Origin: Nemopilema nomurai
Lineage: Eukaryota > Cnidaria > Scyphozoa > Rhizostomeae > Rhizostomatidae
Length of the DNA stretch: 64,000 nt
Direction of reading: 5' to 3'
Assembly (NCBI GenBank): GCA_003864495.1
Contig: ML133383.1
Span: forward strand, 5,192,880-5,256,879
How positions within the stretch are numbered: position 1 is the stretch's first letter; each line of letters opens with the position of its first letter. The position numbers and the translations under genes were made by a program. Shown here piece after piece: positions 47,007-58,500 of the stretch. The notes below the pieces were generated by a model. It worked only from the letters and a program-made list of their open reading frames with translations. It did no database searches and was not told where the DNA came from.

Positions 47007-47338
47007 GTTTAGATCAGGTGTCTCAGACTTGCTGCCTGCGGGCCAACTGCGGCCCGCATGAGTATAATTTGTGGCCCCTGTCTTGATATTAGATAAATGT
47101 TAGTGACAAGAAAAAGCGGAAATAGTTTTTGCATACTTAAAGTATGGAGTACGAACAGTACCAGGGAGATGAGAGAGCCAGCCAGGTTGCCACTCTTAAA
47201 TCACGTCTAGTGCCGCAAAGGACTTGTTTACGTTTTATCAGCGCTTTTCTTGTGGAAATCTTGATGCGGCCCAGCCTCACCCAGACTCTGCCTCCAGCGG
47301 CCCCCAGGGAAATTGAGTTTGAGACCCCTGGTTTAGAT
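47007..47338. mobile_element. Non-autonomous hAT-type MITE with perfect 8-bp target duplication
   Basis: The element body is 47015-47330 (316 bp). Its ends are imperfect inverted repeats: CAGGTGTCTCAGACT on the left and AGTTTGAGACCCCTG on the right, whose complement is CAGGGGTCTCAAACT (13 of 15 positions pair). It is flanked on both sides by GTTTAGAT (47007-47014 and 47331-47338), an exact 8-bp duplication typical of hAT transposition. The inside has no transposase frame. It sits about 280 bp upstream of the first guanylate kinase coding exon. Confidence 0.9.
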
Positions 47339-47620
47339 AGACTTAATTCATTTTTGCATATGAGCTATCTATGCATTGACATGACCCTTTTCATACAGCA
47401 CTATCATACCATCTTTCTCAGAGCATCCTCTTCTGTCTCTTTTTTAATCATTATCAAGAAAGAAGTCATTTTGCAGCTAGTTTAGTATCTACATGTCAAT
47501 CAAATATAATCAAAAAGCAGTTTATGATACTATGATTTGATGCAATACTTTATTATTGAATCTAATATCAGTGTTAAGTTATTTGATGTCATGGATTATC
47601 AATTTTCATTCTGTACAGAG

Positions 47621-49873
47621 ATGCCGCAGTCAAGATCAGTTGTCATTTCTGGCCCAAGTGGCTGTGGAAAGTCTACCATAATTAAAAGGCTAATGAAGGA
47701 GTATCCAGAAAAGTTTGGATTCAGTGTTTCTCGTAAGTATAGCTACATTTCTTTTATAAGAATTTCTTTTTAGAAAAAAATCTCTTTCAAGCTCCCATAC
47801 AATCGCAAGGAATCGCAATCGCAAGACAAATAGGGTAATAAAACACAGGAATGATTGTGAGGTTAAGGGGAAGATTTATTATAACATTATTTGTAGAGAA
47901 TGAAAAACTTGCAGGGGTGTGATTTCACTTCAAGATCAGATGTACAACTACCACTTCAAGAATTTAGCAAACCATAGTTGTTGTGTTGAAACGTCATCAC
48001 AGGATGCCCACAAAAAGCTTCTTATTTGTTGGCAATGCCATGTTTGCTTCAGTTTTTCTGCATACAAATAAATCAAGTTTATGACGTATCCTAGATACAA
48101 CAAGGCTACCAAGACCAGGGGAAGTGCATGGAAAAGGTACATAAATTTAGCATTACCAGTTGTGCCAGTATGCATGCTTCTTACTAGCCTTCTGGTATAT
48201 ATTTTGCTTGTTGATTTATCCTTGCTCTGCTGTCCCCACTAATCAACAGGGAATGCCACTGACTCTTTTCACAGCTTGTTTTCACTTTCTCCCACCCATC
48301 TTTTTTCTGTAAATCTATATTGTAATGAAAAGATTAATGTAGCATTGAATTTGTCAAACTTTACTTGCTGTAACTTCACATGTAAGCTTTTAATTTACTT
48401 TTTGCCAATCACTCACTTGTCATCAACTGATCAAAGCATTGAAAAATTGAGACCATTATGTTGTTTTTTACAGATTACCATTTTACTACTAGAGAGGCAA
48501 TGCAGAAAGAAATTGATTTAGGAGAATTCATAGAGCATGCAATATTTAATAACAATTTTTATGGAACTAGGTGAGAATTTGCTTGCTTTTATTGCAGCAC
48601 CATGATTAGTTGTTTCTTATAAAAAGACGATATCTGTCATTTTGGTGTTTATAATTTTGACCAGACAAAATTATACTGCAAGGAATGACCCTGCTTGCAA
48701 TTGTGACAGCTTGTTTTAAATGGACAAAAAATTTTAAGCAAATACAAGGCAAAATGTTTTATGATCTCTTGCATTTAAACAAATATTTTAACTATTGGAA
48801 ATTTGGTAATCATCTCACTTTTGCACTTCTGGTACTTTACAGTACACACATTTGGGCTGTTTTGAGAGCAGGCTATTTGTTATGTTGGTTTACGCTAAAT
48901 GCCTTTTTTACCTTTGGGGAAGGGGCATTTAACACTTTGACTCATTCTTTTGACAAAGCTGTAAAATGTTTTCGTTTTATGGAAAAAATGCTTGTCTGAT
49001 AGAGGGTCATGGTCTTTCTCTCCTTGAGTGACGAATGGATGTCCTAATAATTGTCATCTCTTTGTGTTTTACATGAAATTGAAAAGGCAGACAACCAAAC
49101 TAAAAAATTAATTTCTTTCAGTAAGCGGGCGGTTCAAGATGTTTTCAAAGAAGGAAGAGTGTGCATTCTAGATATAGACAGACAGGTAAATAAAGTTGAT
49201 TTACCATTCTTTTTCTATTTTGTTGTTCACCTGCGGTTTATTTTGTGCCACAATTTGCGAAAACCTAATAACATTTTATGATTTGTCACCATTTCTTAAC
49301 TGTTCCAGGGTGTCATCAGCGTCAAAAACACCGATCTTGATTGCTTGTTGGTATTTGTCAAACCACCAAGTCTGGAGGAGTTGGTAAGAACAGCAATACT
49401 TTGTCTTTTTCAAAGTTTGTAGAGCTTCTTTTGAGTTCATCCTTTGCAAGTACGTCTTCAAAATGCGCCCTTTTTTTATTTTGATATTTATAATCGATTA
49501 TTGGTGCATCAATGACTGATAAAAAATCATTTTACTAGGAAAGAAGACTTCGTGGACGAGGAACAGAGACCGAAGACTCGATACAGCGGCGATTAGGCTC
49601 TTCTAAAGAAGAGTTTTCATACGGTGCGTTCAATATCATTCTGTTTTTTCCCAACGATGAATTCTTTCTGAAACAAAGTGTTTCTCCTTGCCTCCTAAAG
49701 ATAATAAGTACAACCAATCTCTTTATATTTTTGGCTTTCTTCACTTTCTACCTCTTTTTTCAGCGGAAATCCCTGGTTCATATGACTACATTATAACCAA
49801 CGATGACCTAGACATAGCCTACGAGGAATTCAAGTCAGTTATTAGCAAAGTAAGCACTGGCGATGCTCCTTAA
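47621..49873 (+). CDS. GUK1: Guanylate kinase (seven coding exons, ~194 aa)
   Basis: The enzyme phosphorylates GMP/dGMP to the diphosphate with ATP, in the cytosol. Exons: 47619-47732 (ATG at 47621), 48095-48136 (42-bp microexon), 48474-48570, 49122-49185, 49309-49383, 49539-49623, 49764-49873 (TAA). Phases join cleanly. The P-loop is [13 protein letters not shown]-binding residues follow across the microexon join ([20 protein letters not shown], with the expected Arg and Tyr), then [30 protein letters not shown] and the lid-type arginines [32 protein letters not shown] ends the fold. Length matches human GUK1 (197 aa). An acceptor-like cag lies 2 bp before the ATG, so an upstream 5' UTR exon is likely; a mitochondrial isoform start further upstream cannot be excluded. 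Confidence 0.95.
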
Positions 49874-52800
49874 GATTGTATGGCTAATTTGACACGTTAG
49901 TTAAGGTACCGAAGGCTTACCAACCCATTTGGCAAAGCTTTCGCATAATTATTGGCTATGCTCTTTGTTTCATGTTTTCCAGAAGTTGCCCACTGCAAGA
50001 ATGAACCTTTTTGTCAAGAAACCTAGTTAGTTTGATATATAGAAGCCCGAAGGGGAATGCCCTTCCTGGTTGTCAGCAGAACAAAAGTGTTTCGTCACTG
50101 ACTGCCCCTTCTATGGAAATCTTCTTCAGCATTTTGTTTTTCGTTCATGACCACAACTTTCGTCGAGGAAAAAGAATTGTTTAATGATTCTTCGAAAAAA
50201 GGCTTATCAAGGCTTTGAGGTGAAAGTTGACATGCCAGTTGCTGAATGACTGACTAAAAACTCCCAAGCTCTGTTGAAGATTATCCAATAATTTATTGCC
50301 TTTAATCTTCAAAAAGCCTGGAAGCTCAAAGCCCGAATAGGCATCGATGAATGCCCTTGTGTATGCTTGACATCCATTTTATCATATTCTAATTAGTTAT
50401 GTCCTTTTTCCAGGAAGTAACAAAGCTGTTTTAAGAAACTGCAACGCAAGCAGATGCTCTGGCTTCTTGTGGGCCTCTGCCTATAACCGTTAGAATGTAA
50501 ACTCTTGTCCATTTTGTCAAATTCTTAAGTGCACTGGCATGCTTACTGGGTATTCGAACTAGAGCAAGTGTATGCGCAGCGGGTCGAAGGCAGGTAGGGC
50601 TGCGAATCAACTATTGGTTGTGATTATGTACGTTTCAGTTATTATCACTCCGCAGAGGCTACTTGTCCATTCTAGTAGTACAGTAACAGAGGTAGATTAA
50701 GAGTAAGAGTTGGTTCTGTCGACTAGATTGCTCATGTTGATATGATTGTTTAGCTCTCCAGAAACTTCATCACCATAGCCAAACTTTTATCTGTTTATGC
50801 ATAAGGCCAAACTATTACACAATGAAACCAATTTGACCATGCCTTCACGACCATCATCTCGTTACTTCAATCGTTTCACGGTTTATTTGTCCTTTACCTT
50901 GAATAAACAACTTTAAAGTCAGTTCGACCCAAAGAATGACTACACGTCAAGTACATTGAATATGTAGAGTAGATTGAAGCAGGGTTTCCTCATCCTGCGC
51001 AAATCAGTCGACTTTTGTAGTTATCAAAGTAGTTGTTTTTAACCTATGCCTTAGCTCAATCCATTTTTAAATGTTTTTTAGCACAGAAAGTGCTAGGCAT
51101 GGCTTTTGGGGAATGCTATTAGATTCCCCGTTGTCTAGGTTTTTGATTGCGTTACTAAAGGTAGGACTGATATAGTGTATTTTATGGCTTTCCTTGTTTT
51201 GGTTTAACCATCTCCTCCCGCACCCTCGGGCATGGCTCAATCAAGTTGTCCCCCTGCATTGGCATCCTTACTTCGGATTTCATGTGGTATTCTGTTGCTA
51301 TGGGTACCAGCAAGTGAGAGCCATTTAGCCTGCTTTGGTTTTCAATTTGTATCATCCTGACATACCATGCTGATAAACAGGATTGGGTCATGTTTAAGCT
51401 GTCCCCCAACTCGCTAAGCTCACCCAACTCAGTGAGGGTCAACTTGCCCGCTTTCTTTGAAGCTCCAATGCTGACTCAAGCCTGTAAAAATACTATTGTT
51501 ATAGCACACACTTGGCTTTATTATTTGCTAGCCATGCGCTTACTACAGACCCTCCAAGGGTCCGTGGCTCAAGTACCTAGCATGACCAAACTTCCACCCA
51601 GAGTAAGGAGAATCTCCCGCTCACTACGACTAGACGTTCTGTCAATGCGCTACTAAAATGCTCTTTGTCCTGAAGGCTTGAGCGTTAGTATCCTCTGGCT
51701 TTGTTCCGGGGGCTTTTAAGAAGGGATGGTTATGCCAACAATTGGTAACAGCATTAAACGAGTTGTAGCCACTATGCAAGTGCACTATAGATTTTGCACT
51801 AAATATTATGTCTCACGAATAACAACTTTAGACTTCTTCGTTATCATGGGCATTTTTCTGGGTCACGTTTCTTTTCAATGATCTATTACAGCTTAATGTA
51901 GGATCGTGTTTTTGTGATATTAAAGCAAACTGCTCATGTCGTTTTGCTGGAAAGACTGCGCCCACGAAAGAAGCTTAGGGTTTGGCATGATGACATATTG
52001 GTTTAGTCACAAGGCAGCAGCCATTCCTGTAAAATGAGGCAACCCTTTTGGACAAGCTCATAGCCGGCCTTTGGAAAAGTTCTGTGGCACATTAGATGGT
52101 TCGGCCACAACAAGCTTTTTGATGACAACCCTTTTGGAACTCTCCAAATCCTTGCTGTTTCATTTGGAGAAATCATTATCTAGGTGTTATGAAGTATCTA
52201 AGAATTATGAGGGAACATTTCCTTCAACTCAGGATCTGCTTCTTTTGGCAGGCAAGAGAATTATTTCATCTTTCAGCCTATTGTCAAATGAAACACAAGA
52301 AGTAAAGCTATTCGGACTTCTCTTGAGGCCGGATCAAAGTGCTTCTTCAAGCTCCAGTAACACCATCAACCCTTTAACCTACAAAGGCTAAAAAGCTTTC
52401 ATTGGCCTGTTCTTTACTATGATCGACGACTACTGACATGGATGTTCTGACAAGGAAGAAAATTAACTGTGGTTGCAACTGGGCTGAGATTCATTCTGCA
52501 ATTGTGGCAATAATAATTCGTTTTCAAATTCATACATAGGTTGTCCTTCACATTTTATTACCAAAACAAATTCTTCAATAAAGGCAATAACACTGGTGGG
52601 GATATCAGAATTATTTTCGTGCTGGTTGAGCTTTCTTGCGAATGACCAGTTAACTACAGAACTCTCTATTTACCTACATTTTTGGTACCGAAAATTGGAA
52701 GGTAGACTAAACTTGATCTGAAATGCCAAACAATGCAAGCTAAAAATACAAGCTTTCTCATTCTTCCATAAACCGCTAACAGAGGAAATTGAGCGTTATG

Positions 52801-54401
52801 GAAACCCTATTGATACTGTTGTTCATGTAGTTGTATACCGGACCATCAGGAGTGCAGGCTGGTGTAATGTTAATATACAAAGATTAATTTTCTGACTTCT
52901 ACACTGTGACAATGCCGGCAAACATATAATTGATAACATTCGATTCTGTCAGGTTTTCAGAGATTTTCTGGAGTATAAATTTAAACATGCCAGGATGCAT
53001 TATCATGAAAGTTGCAAATATCATTGCCACCAATATGGTCGTACAAATAAAAAAATTTTAACTGAACATTAAAGCACCAGAATTTCGGCACCTGTTTTTA
53101 GAGACCGCTCAGCAGGATATTTTTGAAACGGACTTGGCTTATCAACATATCTTCTTAGTATGCTTTTGGAACTTTAGGGACTGAAGAAATATCTGGATAA
53201 AGAAATATAGAGTTGATGGTGTACTTATGCAAACTTTGCTTAAGACTGGCCAACAAAAACCTCCGCTGCTTCAATTATAACAACAACAACACGGCTAGCC
53301 ATAAAGCGTAGAATTCACACGCCCTAACTGGGATTTCCTATGGAACCTTGAAATAATTCCTTTCGCCGGGTAGAGGCAGTTGGATGTCAGTTAGATGAAT
53401 TACAACTGAAACATGTAGATCAAGGTCTAGGTTTTGAGTAGGCCAACTACTATTAGGGCCTCCGGCAAGACAAAGAAAGTTGGGCGCCAAACGTTGATAC
53501 AAAAGTGCAAAGAACTCTAAGATAAACAATGAGTTGGACAATTTGAAGGAAGTGAGGGAGCCTCCTTGGATGCCCGAAGTACTCAGCATTTACTCAATGA
53601 CGAGAGAAACTGTAATCATTGCTTTTTAATGAGAAGCATGGGTTTAGGTTTCTGTAAAGCATTGGAAGGAAATAAGTGCCAGATAATTTGGTCTAACAAA
53701 TAAGTGTAAGCGAAGGAAAGAGAGAAAACGGTTGCAAAATGCAAGTTGCCGCAATAATGAGTTATCATAGAATCCATAAATGAAAGAAATAATGTCTCTT
53801 TAACAAACGATTCACTTTATTCGTGTGCAAGAACTCGACCTAACAAAGTAATCTACGTCCTGAAACGGATGCTAGGAAGTGTAAAGATCATGCATTGTTA
53901 ATTTGGTACACAATGTCCTGAATGTCGCTTGGCCAGAACAGACTGACACCGACCCTATTCGATGGTCAATTTCTACTAATTTCTAATACAACACTGCACT
54001 TTACAGGGATACAAGATTCGCTCCACTGTTATCAAAGCTTCGTTAGCCCGAAACTTGTAAATGATAGATGATAATTGATAGAGATACATTACAAGCTAAA
54101 ATCAAAAATAATACTAACTTGTAAAAAACTGGCACAGGACACAGCTTGCAATAAAATGCGAATAACTACTTTGGAGCTCCATACCTAAAGAATGATTACA
54201 CTGATGCACCACTATTTACAATTTAAATACATATCAAATATGACTATAGTATAATTAGCTGCACGAAGAATTAAACTAGTCATTCGAATAACAAAAATAA
54301 CCGATCTGAAACGCTTTTACGTTTGTGACAGGAAAGGGTGTGTTGATCTCGAAACAACACGAGGCACCGCAGAAATGGCGGAGGCGAAGGGTGGTAGGCG
54401 A
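49874..54401. other. 4.5-kb intergenic stretch
   Basis: I see no gene here. It begins with the GUK1 3' UTR and ends with probable 3' UTR of the minus-strand ASPP gene. ORFs at 51182-51442 (minus), 51390-51656 (plus) and 52071-52391 (plus) lack family motifs and good starts or splice sites. The 52071 frame starts at TTG, not ATG. Confidence 0.5.
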
Positions 54402-54500
54402 ATGGTGGTGCTGTAAGGCGAAGGGTGGTGCTGTAAGGCGAAGGGTGGTGCTGTGAGGCGAAGGGTGGTGCTGTAAGGCGAAGGGTGGTGCTGTAAGGCG
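54402..54500. repeat. 20-bp minisatellite, about 5 copies
   Basis: The unit ggcgaagggtggtgctgtaa repeats with single-base variants. It lies about 520 bp beyond the ASPP stop codon, possibly in the transcribed 3' region. Confidence 0.92.
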
Positions 54501-55021
54501 AATTTGTTTTTGCAAATTGAAGCTGACTGTGCAGAAATCAACGTTAGAGAGAAGTGGACCATTGCCTCGGGGGTGCTTCACCTACTGTCCCTGGAAATGG
54601 TTCTAGCCTTCTTATCAGCCAGCCTCAGTTACAGAATGTCTTGGAAAAATGAGACAAATTCATCTGCCACAGAAATTTCCACACAACATCTCCCATTGAA
54701 AAGCAATGTATTTCCTCGTCATTGTCTATTTAGTAGATACAAATGATAATGTCTAAATTAGTCAACCCGTTTTGCTGGTTATATACAATGGCACGAAGAC
54801 TGGTTCTCGCGAAAATTCATTCGTTTGGCCCCCAGAAATCCAGTCAATTTGCTCTCAGAGAAGCATTGCCTAGCTAGAAAGTTGGCACTCCCCATGATCA
54901 TTTTCTTGAGACACCAGAAAAAGGAAAGTAAACTGATTAATCTTTTTCATGTTCCAAATGAATCCATTCGACAGCAGCGCCACGAAGGCAGCAAACATGG
55001 CGACGGAATCAATTGATGTCA

Positions 55022-55561
55022 CTAAACTTCACCAGCGATTCTTGGGTAAATCTGAAACAGAACAAATTTAGCCGTTAGAGTGCTGTGTTGAACAGTCATC
55101 ACAATGAAAGGCCTTAGCACAGGAAGGTTTGAGGTGCAACATTCACCAGTCAAGTTGAAGGCGAGGCATCTTTTTAATACGCATAAATGGTGCCTTGCAA
55201 AGCAACTTTGTTTTGAACTCTTATTTGACATTTTGGCTTTCAGCTTCTTGCTGTGTATCACAATTGGTGTGAGACTTTCAACAATAGAGGGCGGATCAAA
55301 TGATGGAATGGAAGCAGCATAGAAGAGATTGGCAGTGCAGTCATGCAAGTAGCCTTACCCCGAGTAAGTTGTACGGCACGTATCCAGACTCTCTCTTCCT
55401 GTTATCTGCCCACCACCACTCTCGTTCGTTTGCGTCACCCCGCCTCATTATCGTCAGCTGTTCGCCGCAGTGGAAGCTAAGTTCGTCTTCCCTCTCCGCG
55501 GTGTAATCGTACAGAGAACAAACTTGGCCGCCATTCACTCTTCCCACGTGCTCCTTGCACT
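55022..55561 (-). other. PPP1R13B/TP53BP2-like: SH3 domain exons of the ASPP gene
   Basis: Exon 55561-55359 encodes [20 protein letters not shown], then [27 protein letters not shown] and GYVP-type positions are all conserved. The last exon (55051-55022) has nine codons, IYPRIAGEV, replacing vertebrate LYPRIKP. If the donor after NLLG (gtaagg) is skipped, translation runs on as VRLLA to a TGA, giving an almost equal-length alternative end. Confidence 0.9.
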
Positions 55562-58500
55562 CTACGAAAAGATCGAAGCATCCCGTCATACTAACAATAC
55601 GTTCGAGCCCACGAGACTGGGGCACGGTACCGGGACTTCTCTACAGCACGATACAGGGACTTCTCTACACCACCAAAGCAAAGTGAAATGGCATCTTACA
55701 TGAAATCGCAGATTCATCCGCACACTTACCATGCAAGTAGCCGAAGCATTGGTCGTAGTTTTCTTCAAGTCGCGAGCACTTCTCGGCCGCTGTCTGTCTG
55801 TCTGAATACGTCATGGCGAACACAGACGCACCGTGCTCGACGAGAAACTTGCACAAGTCGACGTCGTTGTAGAAAGCCGCGCAATGCAGAGGCGTCCTGC
55901 AATTGGACGCGAGATCGCTTACAAACAGCTCGGTCAATACAAAAAAACACCACAAGATTTTAGCAGATAACAATCCTCTCAAGGCATGCTAGAAAATTAG
56001 ATGACGACTGTTTAAATGATTATCCAAACAGAAGATCCAATCATTTAAAATGAAGCTCGGATAAAAACAGTGTTGGAAATTGGCGTACCATCCATTGTTA
56101 TCAGGTGAATTGATGTCACAGCCAATGTCGACGAGGAAGCGCACCACGTCCTGGTGATTCCCGCAAACGGCATTGTGCAGGGCGGTGATTCCCTCCGCGT
56201 TGGCGAAGCTCGGATCCGGCACCCGGTGGACCATTTCTTTCACCAGCTTGATTTCGCCCTCCAGAGCCGCGTCAAGCAGCAACGCATGTGGGTCGAGCTG
56301 TATCCTGCCCCTCTTCTTATTGTCCCTCCCTGGTTTTTTCAAAATGGTCGGCGGTAGTTTATCTGGCGGCACACTTATCACCACCGGCGTCATTACCCGA
56401 TCGTTTTCGGAGGTCTGGGAACTGGTTTCGTCTTCCGATTGATCAAAACGCTGTTCCTCAACTACCTGGTTCAGTCTAGGCAACAAATCATTTTGAGTGG
56501 CAATTATCATGTCTATGTCTGCAAACTGCATTTCGTACGAGTCCTGAAACTGCCCGGACGAATTGAACGTGCCGTCGTAATCCCCTTCGTTAGACACAGC
56601 CGGCACTCCGCTATTGTTCATCTCCGCGGAAGCGGCATAGTCATGCGCAGTGGGACCCGCTCCCTTGAATTGTTCGACAAGATCGTTAGCTGACAATCTT
56701 CCTAGTTCATCATTCAGTTCACTTAGGCTTGGTTGCTTTGCATGAGAAATTACTTGAACGAAGTCTTCTTCGCCCTCAGGTTTGGCTTCTTGTGCACTTT
56801 CCGGACGCCCACCTTCTGGGGCCTTACTTTCCGGCTTGCTTCCGGTCTGGTCTGCCAAGTGCTTCTTTTTGGGCGGAAGAGCGGGCTTCGGGGCAACTGG
56901 CGGCTTCTTGGGCAGCTCGGGCGGTTTGGACGACTTCCTTGGGAGCGGGGGTGGCTTTTCGTTTTCAGGCGGTTTAGTTTCCCCTTGATCCTCGATTTCA
57001 TTTCCGTGCCCATCCAAAAACGGGACGACCTGCTTCGAAGTGACGTGGCTCTGGAAGGCCATTGATTCAGTGCAGTCGCTCTTCGGGGAGTCGAGGTACC
57101 TGGAGGCGGCGCCCACGCAGCAATCTTGACAGGTGCTCAGGGCAGCGTCTTTGTAGACTGCGGCTTCCATCTTTGCGGACATAATTGGGGAGGAGGTTCT
57201 GAAGTCAGTTATCTCTGTCCAGATCTCTAGCTCGTTTGGCTTCGGAGCTTCTGCGCTCGCTACGGCATTCTTCTTTTGCTTGGAGGACTCGACTTCAAGC
57301 GAAGTGATAGAAGATAACGACGAAATTGACGATGATGGAGAGTGGCGGTTGAACTTTTTACTGTTCTGTGGTGCAGTTAGAGGAGACGTCGGTACATCGC
57401 CGACGCTCTTCGGTGGGCCTGCCAATGGGCCATTGCTGGTGTTGACCTGAAGCAGGGGGTGCACATCTGTCCGCGCCCGGGGGAGATGCGGGCTGTTGCT
57501 TCTCATCCTTGGCAAAGAGTCACTTGAAGCTGACCTTACAGGCAGCGTCGACGATTCTGAAGAGGGAGCCAAGTTGTTCAAGGACCCCGTCATGAACTGG
57601 GGGTAATCCTCTACCGTCGGCGGTCTGTCGAACTCCCTGCCGTCCGGGGCCACATAGAATTTCCCCCTCCTTGTGTACGGTACATGGTGTGCCTCGCTAC
57701 TTCCCGTTCCTGAGCCTGCCCTCCCGTTGGCGAGACCTTGGGTCTTCTCCAATATGGCGTCGTTGAACCTTTTCCTTTGCAGTGTGTCAATCATGCGATT
57801 GGCTCCAAATCTGCTGTTGCCATTGACGTCGCCGTTGAGCAACTCGGATGACGTCGATGTGTCCGACTCATCGTCAGGGACATCTTGCTGGTGCAGCTGG
57901 CTGCCTAATAGGTGAATCTTCTTGTTCAGGTCCGATAATTCTTTTCTCCTCGCGGACAATGACTCCCTTTGCCGTTGAAGCTGGCTCTCCTGCTGGTCAT
58001 TTACTTCGTTTCTCGACTAAAAGCAAAAGAGCCTCGCATGTCAAAACTACGCGCCTCGCATGTCAAAACTACGCGCCTCGCATGTCAAAACTACGAGCCT
58101 CGCTTGGGCAGGCTCAACATAGTGCCTCATGAGGAAGCCTTTACAGCAAAGCAAATGGAGCCAACCAGCTCTAAGCTACCCCTATAGTCAATACTCTCGA
58201 TCTATACTAGAATGCCCTTTACCTTCATAGTTCAACGGGCAAATATACGAAAACAAAATGGAATCTAACAATGATGAATGACAGTAATGCCTAGGCGAGG
58301 GTAGGAAAGCTTGTCTCCGGTTCCTTTCTGAAAATCATTACAGAATCTTTAATCAGCTGATTTAGACATCCACCTAAACAGTCTTTTGTACGATTAGCAG
58401 AATCCCATTCACCCGCAAACGCGAATACACGAAACAAACACACCTTCGTGTATGTCACGGGCTGGCCATCCGTTTCTACACGGGGGAATTTTGGTCCTCG

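Noticed and set aside
51182..51656. Overlapping plus and minus frames that could be transposon remains
   Set aside because: I could not match either to a transposase, gag, RT or SINE pattern by eye.
52071..52391. 106-codon plus-strand frame
   Set aside because: It starts at TTG, shows no family resemblance and has no supporting splice sites.
54276..54581. 101-codon minus-strand frame rich in Ser/Pro/His/Thr
   Set aside because: It is generated by the 20-bp minisatellite and flanks.
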